12,846 bases of DNA from Victivallales bacterium (GTDB lineage Bacteria; Verrucomicrobiota; Lentisphaeria; Oligosphaerales; Oligosphaeraceae). The stretch's first letter is position 1; each line of letters begins with the position of its first letter. The position numbers were made by a program, and so were the translations under genes. Shown here one piece after another: positions 7,609-12,846 of the stretch. The notes under the pieces are model-generated. The model was not told where the DNA came from. It saw only the letters and a program-made list of their open reading frames with translations, and ran no database searches. The stretch lies in contig JAFYGL010000637.1 in NCBI GenBank assembly GCA_017543165.1, forward strand, positions 1 through 12,846, given 5' to 3'.

Positions 7609-8262
7609 CTATTTCATTGCGAAGATTCTGTCCGCCTTGGCGGCAATGTCCTGGTCATGTGTGACCATCACAAGTGTTTTCTTAAGGTCTTTGCGGATGT
7701 CGTCGATAATGCGTATGATGTCATCCGCCGCCTTCTTGTCCAGGTTTCCAGTAGGCTCGTCTGCAAGTATTATATCAGGCTGGTTTATCATGGCCCTGGC
7801 GATTGCCACCCGCTGCTGTTCGCCGCCTGAGAGTTCCCGTGGCCTGTGCTGAATGCGTTTGCCAAGGCCGAAGCGCTCCAGCCATTCCCTGGCTGCCTTT
7901 GCGGCGGCGGCCCTGTCTGTTCCCCAGCGCAATGCGGGCAGCATGGCGTTTTCCAGGGAGTTCAATTCAGGGAAGAGGTGGTATGACTGAAATATGAAGC
8001 CAATGCGCTTGTGACGCAGTTCTGCCACCTTGGCTGGGCTGGCGGTGGTGATGTCCGTGTCCCCTATGAATATCTTGCCTGACGTGGGCTTGTCCAGCCC
8101 GCCCAGCAATTGCAGAAGCGTGGTTTTTCCGGAGCCTGAACGTCCAGTCAATGCCAGCCATTCGCCTTCCTGCACTTCCAGTGATATGTCTTTCAGAACG
8201 ACTATGCTGCCAGTTGGCATGTCAAAGTTCTTGCATACTTTTTCCAGTTTATATGCTGTCAT
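7609..8262 (-). CDS. lolD: LolD-like lipoprotein-export ABC transporter ATP-binding protein
   Basis: The 217-residue ATPase shows every ABC motif: Walker A GRSGSGKT (40-47), Q-loop Q92, signature LSGGE (144-148), Walker B with catalytic E169 inside ADEPTGNLD, and H-loop H202. Its size and the [15 protein letters not shown] stretch match the LolD/MacB-like subgroup. With its permease it would extract lipoproteins from the inner membrane and hand them to a periplasmic carrier. The start is placed at the ATG at 8262, preceded by AGGAGG and 2 bp after the permease stop; a longer frame reaching 8343 only overlaps the permease and adds a non-conserved tail. The close linkage to a LolC-like gene favours Lol over MacB function. 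Confidence 0.9.
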   Translation of the reverse strand: MTAYKLEKVCKNFDMPTGSIVVLKDISLEVQEGEWLALTGRSGSGKTTLLQLLGGLDKPTSGKIFIGDTDITTASPAKVAELRHKRIGFIFQSYHLFPELNSLENAMLPALRWGTDRAAAAKAAREWLERFGLGKRIQHRPRELSGGEQQRVAIARAMINQPDIILADEPTGNLDKKAADDIIRIIDDIRKDLKKTLVMVTHDQDIAAKADRIFAMK

Positions 8263-8264
8263 TG

Positions 8265-9536
8265 TCAGTTGTCCTCCTGAAGTGCCTTTGCGGGTTGCAG
8301 GCTGGATGCATATATTGCGGGCACCACGGCTGCGGAGACGCATATCACCAGTGATAGAACCACTATGAAGGTCAAGTCCCAGGCAGTGACCTGCGCGGGT
8401 ATTGCCTCAAGATGATACAGTTCCGCTGGAAATACATCATGTCCCATTATGAAACTCAGCACCGCGGCAATCTGCTTTCTGAAGGTGATGACCAGCAGGC
8501 CCAGGCATGTGCCCAGGAAGGTGCCTATCACGCCTATTATGGCGCCCTGGAACAGGAACACCCTGGCTATCATCATGCGGCCAAAGCCCACCGCCTTCAT
8601 CACGCCTATCTCGCGCGTCTTCTGCACGACGACAGTGATGAGCGTGCCTGCTATGCTGAATGACGCAACCAGCACGATGAACGCCATGAGGAAGGTCATC
8701 AGGTTCTTCTCGACTTTCAGTGTGCCGAACAGCATCTGGTTGCGTTCCTGCCAGGTCTGCACATCTGTATTCGGGGCGATGCCCTCTGCAATTTTCTTGT
8801 ATGGCTCGATTTCCAGGGGGCTGGGCACACGGCACATTATCGAGGTGGCCGTGTCCCACTGGTATCCATACAGATCTGCCGCCTGGTCGATGTGTAGGAA
8901 GATGATGTTTTCGTCAAAGTCCGCCACGCCCATGGAATAGATGCCAGCCACGGATACTTCCTCGGGAAGATATACCTCGTCTGGCTTTTGGACGTCAACA
9001 GAGCCGTCCTCATTCCACTTGATATGCTTTGTGAGGCGTGCAGGTGAATGCAGCAGGAATTTGTCTCCTGGCTTCAGTCTTAGCTGATTTGCCAGGCGCA
9101 GGCCGATCAGGGCCTCCCCCTCCTTGATTTCATAATGGCCGTATTTCACGGATTGCTTCACATTTGAGATGGAGTGTTCGGTCTTGGGGTCAATGCCGCG
9201 TATCACCTTTGGCAGGATGCTGTTTTTCACCTGCATCATGGTCTGCCCCTCAATGACAGGCGAGGCGGCTATGCCATTCCTGCGCAGTTTTTCAGCAAGT
9301 TTTTCAGGTTCGCTGAAGGAGTTGCTGAACAAGGGATATACCTGAAGATGCGCCTGCATGTCCATTATGCCCTTGCGTATGTCCCTGTCAAACCCAGACA
9401 TTATTGCGCTGACAATCAGCAGCACGGCCACTCCCAGAATGGGGCCCAGCACAGACAGCAATGTCACTATGGAAACAAATGTGCGCTTTGGTCGCAGGTA
9501 CCGCAACGCCAAAAAAATGTCAGCAGGTAAAAACAT
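8265..9536 (-). CDS. lolC: LolC/LolE-family lipoprotein-export permease
   Basis: From the ATG at 9536 the protein is 423 residues, as expected for LolC/E/F. It begins MFLPADIFLALRYLRPKRTF, the typical family opening, followed by a first membrane span (about 20-48), a large periplasmic domain, and three spans near 279-304, 324-350 and 387-410. That is the 1+3 layout of this FtsX-like permease class. It would form the membrane channel for LolD. Only one permease gene is visible here, so it may work as a homodimer (LolF-like), or a second permease lies elsewhere. AAGGGA lies 4 nt before the ATG. An upstream TTG at 9569 would add 11 residues without family support. The TGA stop is 2 bp from the lolD start. 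Confidence 0.88.
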   Translation of the reverse strand: MFLPADIFLALRYLRPKRTFVSIVTLLSVLGPILGVAVLLIVSAIMSGFDRDIRKGIMDMQAHLQVYPLFSNSFSEPEKLAEKLRRNGIAASPVIEGQTMMQVKNSILPKVIRGIDPKTEHSISNVKQSVKYGHYEIKEGEALIGLRLANQLRLKPGDKFLLHSPARLTKHIKWNEDGSVDVQKPDEVYLPEEVSVAGIYSMGVADFDENIIFLHIDQAADLYGYQWDTATSIMCRVPSPLEIEPYKKIAEGIAPNTDVQTWQERNQMLFGTLKVEKNLMTFLMAFIVLVASFSIAGTLITVVVQKTREIGVMKAVGFGRMMIARVFLFQGAIIGVIGTFLGTCLGLLVITFRKQIAAVLSFIMGHDVFPAELYHLEAIPAQVTAWDLTFIVVLSLVICVSAAVVPAIYASSLQPAKALQEDN

Positions 9537-9724
9537 ATATTCCCTTGTTATTTTGTGGAATTTTCCCAAATGCCCCCAATTCCATGCATTACTCTACCAT
9601 TTCCAAGGAAATGGCTGGAGTAGGCATTAGTTGTTTTGGCATTGCGTGAGGATGTTTAAGGAGAATGTTTCTTGAGTGGAAAGGATAGCTATGCCAGTGG
9701 CCACTGAGGAAAATTACGATTGCA
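9537..9724. other. 188-bp intergenic stretch with a hairpin and a 12-bp palindrome
   Basis: No gene is seen between the Rpn stop and the lolC start. It holds an imperfect hairpin at 9591-9621 (eight-pair core CCATTTCC/GGAAATGG with a 2-nt gap, plus an outer ACTC/GAGT clamp) and a perfect palindrome CAGTGGCCACTG at 9695-9706, shortly after the Rpn stop codon. Either could be a terminator remnant or a protein-binding site; neither has a T-run. I found no convincing promoter for lolC. Confidence 0.45.
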
Positions 9725-10690
9725 TTAGATTGTAAAGTTCGCCTCGACGGCAACTTCTCGCACCTTTGCTTCTGTTGCCCCAGTGATGGTGCAGATATCG
9801 ACTAATTTGTAACTCATCTCCAGGAGCGTGAGAATTACTTTCTTAATTGCGTTTTCCTCTCCTTCAACTATTCCTTCCGCTATTCCTTCCGCCTTTCCTT
9901 CCGCTATTCCTTCCGCCTTTCCTTCCTTTTTGGCCTTTTTCTTGATGTCGCTCAATGCCTTGCACATGCCGCATTCCTCCTCGTTTTCATTGTATTCATC
10001 TTCGTTTCCTACCCAGCCCTTCAAGCCCAGGAATACATATTGCATCAGTCTGATCGTCCTGCTGACGCTGGTGATTCTACCATTGTCAAGCAGGGCATTC
10101 TCGAAGGAGCGGCCTTCCTGGTCATTTTTGAAGCAATTTAGCATATATCTGAAATCTTTACAACGCATTTCATCTGATTTTTCAGCCAGATCATAGATGT
10201 TCAGGCAGATGTGCCCGTAATCAAAGAATTTGCCTGCCAGATTCAAGTGCGTAGGTTGTATATAATCCGATAGTCTAGATGCGCATTTTCGTTTTCTTTT
10301 GTCAAAGTTGATGGTTATGTTGATTATTCGTAGAAGGCGTTTCTCTCCATTGGCTTCCGCCAATTGCCTTCTGTAGCGGCGTGCGTCATACTCCATGATG
10401 CGCGGTATCATGTTGCAGTCGCTTCTGCTTTGCAGTTCAATCCCCACAAGATAGCACCAGTCTTCACCATTCAATTTGATGTCGCATCTTGCGAACAGGT
10501 CGCTGAAGCGGTTGTCTGTTCTCAATTTGCCATCATTGTCCTGGATTATCTTGTAGCTTCCTCCCTCAAGTAGCGTTAAGTGCTTTTCCTTGACAATAGG
10601 CCAGTTGTTGAACAGGCAGTGGTTGAGCAAATCGGCCATGATTTCCTTTTGCCCGAAGAACATCTTGGCTACTGCGTCCTTTATTCCCAT
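9725..10690 (-). CDS. Rpn-family PD-(D/E)XK recombination-promoting nuclease / putative transposase
   Basis: The 321-residue protein has the Rpn/PDDEXK_2 layout. The N-terminal nuclease core carries D70 (in CDIKLNG) and E85-L-Q87 (in GIELQS), the D...E-x-Q form of the PD-(D/E)XK site in which Gln replaces the usual Lys. A MEYDARRYRRQL helix follows. The tail is a charged repeat, KAEG/IAEG units at about residues 255-275, then a short helical end. These are hallmarks of the family, which includes RpnA, a DNA endonuclease that raises RecA-independent recombination. The ATG at 10690 is preceded by GAGGG with a 5-nt spacer; a TTG at 10723 would add 11 unsupported residues. It stands alone, with no partner gene within 180 bp, which is usual for this mobile-like family. 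Confidence 0.88.
   Translation of the reverse strand: MGIKDAVAKMFFGQKEIMADLLNHCLFNNWPIVKEKHLTLLEGGSYKIIQDNDGKLRTDNRFSDLFARCDIKLNGEDWCYLVGIELQSRSDCNMIPRIMEYDARRYRRQLAEANGEKRLLRIINITINFDKRKRKCASRLSDYIQPTHLNLAGKFFDYGHICLNIYDLAEKSDEMRCKDFRYMLNCFKNDQEGRSFENALLDNGRITSVSRTIRLMQYVFLGLKGWVGNEDEYNENEEECGMCKALSDIKKKAKKEGKAEGIAEGKAEGIAEGIVEGEENAIKKVILTLLEMSYKLVDICTITGATEAKVREVAVEANFTI
9868..9927 (-). repeat. Five tandem 12-bp units coding AEG(I/K) repeats
   Basis: Five consecutive 12-bp units, alternating between CTATTCCTTCCG and CCTTTCCTTCCG on the shown strand, encode the K-A-E-G / I-A-E-G tail of the Rpn-like protein. Family members differ in copy number here, so the tract is likely a replication-slippage site that keeps frame because the unit is a multiple of three. 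Confidence 0.85.
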
Positions 10691-10750
10691 ATTATCCCTC
10701 AGTTGCTTAGTATGTATTCTCAATATAATATTATTATTTCTTTGTGGGGC

Positions 10751-10778
10751 AATATATAATATGTATTTAGAAATTCAA
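10751..10778 (-). promoter_or_regulatory. Possible sigma-70-type promoter for the Rpn-like gene
   Basis: Read leftward, TTGAAT (10778-10773) and TATATT (10756-10751) are 16 bp apart in an AT-rich tract, about 60 bp before the ATG at 10690. The tract is so A+T-rich that chance matches are likely, so support is weak. Confidence 0.3.
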
Positions 10779-10898
10779 ATAGTTCTCTTATAATTATTTA
10801 AAAATAATATTTATACTAAAAAAATGAATAAAAAAGCAAGATGGGAACTAAGAAAGCAAAGAAACGAAAGAAAAACTTCCCACCTATCTCAAAACAAA
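10779..10898. other. AT-rich leader region without a gene
   Basis: This is part of the ~340-bp gap between the Rpn gene and the DUF362 gene. It is strongly A+T-rich with A-runs. Short frames starting at ATG 10824 and 10841 exist but run into the hairpin and look non-coding. Beyond the possible promoter and the hairpins listed separately, I see nothing else in it. Confidence 0.5.
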
Positions 10899-10972
10899 AC
10901 CTCTAATCGCATAACTCGCGCGCCGCATTTCGCCGCAGGCGAAATGCGGCGCGCGTAGTATGGGATAGAGGT
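10899..10972. repeat. Strong hairpin with a perfect 18-bp GC-rich stem
   Basis: 10917-10934 and 10938-10955 are perfect reverse complements (18 bp) around a 3-nt loop, GCA. An outer imperfect stem continues it: 10907-10913 with 10959-10965 (one mismatch) and ACCTCTA (10899-10905) with TAGAGGT (10966-10972). The compact loop and composite stem resemble REP/BIME-type extragenic hairpins. It could also stop transcription arriving from the DUF362 side, where a few T-rich words follow. Confidence 0.85.
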
Positions 10973-10977
10973 GGGGT

Positions 10978-11020
10978 TTGGGGAGGGGGAAGGGGGGCTT
11001 GGCCCCTTCCCCCTCCCCAA
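10978..11020 (-). terminator. 18-bp G/C-run hairpin just after the DUF362 stop; possible terminator
   Basis: 10978-10995 and 11003-11020 are perfect reverse complements with a 7-nt loop, ending 10 nt from the DUF362 stop codon. The position suits a terminator or a 3'-end stabiliser of that transcript, but no T-run follows in the leftward direction, so intrinsic termination is not assured. The same DNA is part of a G-quadruplex motif on the shown strand (G-runs at 10973, 10980, 10985 and 10992). Confidence 0.6.
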
Positions 11021-11030
11021 ATAATGACAA

Positions 11031-12245
11031 TTAACGGAATGGGGCGGCGATGTGGCCCAGGAGTTTTGAGGCCCAGGTGGCGAGGCTGTTGAGGTTGATG
11101 AGTTTTGCCAGTGTGCTTTTTTTGAGTTCGATTGCCTTTACTGGGCAGAATTCATGGCAGCAGTAGCAACGAATGCAGGTCTTGTCATTGACTTGTTGCT
11201 TGGGGGAAGCAAGGGGGGTGATTGCGGGCGGAGTGACGGGACATCCCTTTTCGCAGCGTCTGCATTTTATGCAGGTTTCAGGCTTGATGTGGGGTTTAGG
11301 TGCCATTTGCGCACGGAGCCAGCGCAGCATGAATTTGGGCAGAGGCACGATTTGCATGATGTTTGCAGGTGCCTTGACCAGTTTGAAGTCATGTATGCGG
11401 AGTTCTTCCAGGTTTGCGCCGATGACATCTATGTCCTGAAGGTGGGTGGTACCGTAGTTGGCTCGTCTTGCAGCCATTGAAACGGGCACTTCCTCTGGTG
11501 AAAGACCGATTATGTCGCATGCCACGGTATCGACAGCAGCCAGGTCAGGACCTGAGATTATTGCGCCAATTTTTCGTGGCGTGCCGCCGCTGGGGCCTGG
11601 TCCCTCCATGCCCACGACTCCATCCATGATGGCCAGTGCCGTGCGTGCCGTGCGGTTGATGTCAATCATGAGGTCGGCCAGGCTTGCCCTGTTTTGGAAA
11701 CGGAAGTGGAACTGCCCTTTTGCTGCGCCTGGAATCAGGCCGAACTGGTTTTTCAGCGCACCAGTGAATGCCATCTGGCAGTGTGTTTTTAGTTTAGGGA
11801 GTGTGATTAGCACATCCATGTTTTTCAGGTGTGCTGTCAGCGCCAGTTTCTTTATTATGGTGTTGTCCAGATTTTCGTAGATTGATACTTCATTGAACGT
11901 GAGGAGAGTTGCGCCTTCGGCGTTGATTACCTCGGTCAGGCCAGATACTCTTGCTGCTGTTTCCGTGTCGCCTACACCAGGACCATCTCCGACGAATGGG
12001 ATGCCGCCAGCCTCTTTCACCAAACGTATTACAGCCCGCAGCACCTCTGGATGCGTTGTAACTGCCAACGGCGGGCTTGACGGTGCCACCAGGTTTACTT
12101 TCAACAGCGCTTTTTGGCCTGGTTTGACGAATGTACTTATTCCCCCGAATGGCTGCAGTGAATTGCGTACTGCTGTTTCCACGGAAGGATAGTCATAGTC
12201 TGCAGAGATGCCAATGCCGACTATTGCTTTATTTGGAATCGTCAT
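11031..12245 (-). CDS. DUF362 domain protein with two C-terminal [4Fe-4S] ferredoxin motifs
   Basis: From the ATG at 12245 the protein is 404 residues. Residues ~1-300 match the DUF362 (PF04015) pattern, with KVNLV, THPEVLRAVI, GDGPG, LPKLKTH and a GPGPSGG stretch. The tail has two classic CxxCxxCxxxCP motifs, C325/C328/C331/C335 and C357/C360/C363/C367, predicting two [4Fe-4S] clusters as in bacterial 2[4Fe-4S] ferredoxins. The family is widespread in anaerobes, but its reaction is not well established; an electron-transfer or cofactor-related role is an inference. No signal peptide is seen. The start overlaps the end of the upstream membrane gene by 17 bp and has no clear Shine-Dalgarno, so translation is probably coupled. 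Extending the frame to 12383 would add 46 residues of low-complexity shadow sequence, so I rejected it. Confidence 0.85.
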   Translation of the reverse strand: MTIPNKAIVGIGISADYDYPSVETAVRNSLQPFGGISTFVKPGQKALLKVNLVAPSSPPLAVTTHPEVLRAVIRLVKEAGGIPFVGDGPGVGDTETAARVSGLTEVINAEGATLLTFNEVSIYENLDNTIIKKLALTAHLKNMDVLITLPKLKTHCQMAFTGALKNQFGLIPGAAKGQFHFRFQNRASLADLMIDINRTARTALAIMDGVVGMEGPGPSGGTPRKIGAIISGPDLAAVDTVACDIIGLSPEEVPVSMAARRANYGTTHLQDIDVIGANLEELRIHDFKLVKAPANIMQIVPLPKFMLRWLRAQMAPKPHIKPETCIKCRRCEKGCPVTPPAITPLASPKQQVNDKTCIRCYCCHEFCPVKAIELKKSTLAKLINLNSLATWASKLLGHIAAPFR

Positions 12246-12846
12246 TGGCTTTGGTGTTGTTTTTTGATTTGCCTGGTCTGCCCACTGCGTTTGTGATTGC
12301 TGTTGCAACGAGGTAGCATACCAGGAAGCACAGTGCGTATGCAATGTAGATTGGAGCCAGGAACGAGGGCAGTTTGCCTTCAAGAAAATCCGCCATAAAT
12401 GGCGTTACCACAGGTGTCAAAAGAAGCGAACCGACCAGGCCGAATGCAATGCAGAGCATGACAATCGCAGTGCGGAACAGCATGTTTGTTACTTTCAGCG
12501 TAAGATATGCCACAATGACCACTGACAATGCCATAAGCACGTATTTCCACCAGTCTCGCTTCCAGTTGAAGCCTTGTTCGTCCAGTTCCAGCACCTTCAG
12601 GTTTTCCTGCAAGGAATTGTTTTGCTCCTGCCCCTGTGGCTGTGGCTGCTGTGTTTCTGTGACCAGTGGCTGCTGCGAGGGCATCTGCTGCACTTGCTGC
12701 ACCTGCTGCACCTGCTGTGGCTCTGTAGTGCCCATTTTCTTTAATTGAGGACCGAATACAAGCAGCAAGGCGGCAATCGCCAGTCCAGTGACCAGCGAGT
12801 GCTTCAAGCCCAATAATGTTGCGATTGCGTTTAGCATAAATGGCAA
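12229..12846 (-). CDS. Unknown membrane protein with Gln-rich linker, possibly incomplete at its start
   Basis: I do not recognise this family. The frame is open to the window edge. An ATG at 12837 is available (MLNAIATLLG), but the 9 bases before it show no Shine-Dalgarno, so the true start may lie outside. Seen: a hydrophobic span near the N-terminus (LVTGLAIAALLLVFG), a Gln-rich linker of Q-Q-V repeats, then three membrane spans (KYVLMALSVVIVAYLTL, TAIVMLCIAFGLVGSLLL, PIYIAYALCFLVCYLVATAI) and a charged, Lys/Asn-rich C-terminal tail. Its stop overlaps the DUF362 gene start by 17 bp, so the two are probably made together. A membrane partner for an iron-sulfur protein is conceivable but unproven. 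Confidence 0.65.
   Translation of the reverse strand: MPFMLNAIATLLGLKHSLVTGLAIAALLLVFGPQLKKMGTTEPQQVQQVQQVQQMPSQQPLVTETQQPQPQGQEQNNSLQENLKVLELDEQGFNWKRDWWKYVLMALSVVIVAYLTLKVTNMLFRTAIVMLCIAFGLVGSLLLTPVVTPFMADFLEGKLPSFLAPIYIAYALCFLVCYLVATAITNAVGRPGKSKNNTKANDDSK
12685..12720 (-). repeat. Four 9-bp units coding Q-Q-V repeats
   Basis: Four near-identical 9-bp units of the CTGCTGCAC type encode the Gln-Gln-Val run in the linker of the membrane protein. The period is in frame, so copy-number change would only alter linker length. Confidence 0.75.

Noticed and set aside
8263..8343. An upstream extension of LolD by 27 residues
   Set aside because: It overlaps the permease coding end; the ATG at 8262 has AGGAGG and gives the usual family N-terminus.
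9868..9927. A CRISPR-like array of short repeats
   Set aside because: The 12-bp units are tandem, have no spacers and are in frame within the Rpn gene.
10824..10958. Short + frames starting at 10824 (44 codons) and 10841 (21 codons)
   Set aside because: They are translated A-rich and hairpin DNA; no clear ribosome site or protein-like content.
12246..12383. An upstream extension of the DUF362 protein by 46 residues
   Set aside because: The added part is Gln/Thr-rich shadow sequence overlapping the membrane gene; the conserved family start is at ATG 12245.

Overview
The window looks like a chromosomal segment, about half G+C, from a Gram-negative bacterium with an outer membrane, since it carries a LolC/LolD lipoprotein-export pair. 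Three traits make me think of the Lentisphaerota or another PVC-group lineage: a large secreted protein with a CBM9-like front domain and a hydrolase-like barrel, many sugar-related genes, and an Rpn/PDDEXK-type transposase-like nuclease. This placement is an inference from gene style and is not proven by any marker gene.

Layout. Positions 1-3707 read rightward: the end of an amidohydrolase_2-family gene, a 268-bp gap dominated by a ~198-bp near-palindrome (442-639), a GH36-like alpha-galactosidase gene, and, 9 bp later, an AAC(3)-fold acetyltransferase gene. A second, smaller palindrome (3760-3825), built of CACAGATT-type units and containing two exact DnaA-box 9-mers, separates this block from a leftward block. 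Read in its own direction, the leftward block 9536-3876 is lolC-like permease, lolD-like ATPase (2 bp gap), a 925-residue secreted CBM9/barrel protein (59 bp gap), and a 285-residue protein of unknown family that I read as a cytosolic (beta/alpha)8 barrel (38 bp gap). Further right, an Rpn-like nuclease gene (9725-10690, leftward) stands alone. Upstream of it are an AT-rich leader and two adjacent strong hairpins (10899-10972 and 10978-11020), the second overlapping a strong G-quadruplex motif. At the right edge, a membrane protein gene overlaps a DUF362/bis-[4Fe-4S] gene, both leftward.

How the parts may work together. The rightward block could process a galactoside and acetylate an amino sugar or related amine. 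The leftward block couples envelope lipoprotein sorting with a secreted glycan-active candidate and a cytosolic barrel candidate. I see no CRISPR array, tRNA, rRNA, phage or defence operon. The least explained features are the giant palindrome before the GH36 gene, whose arm differences are all G-U compatible in the rightward RNA, the unknown 285-residue barrel, and the twin hairpins beside the Rpn gene.
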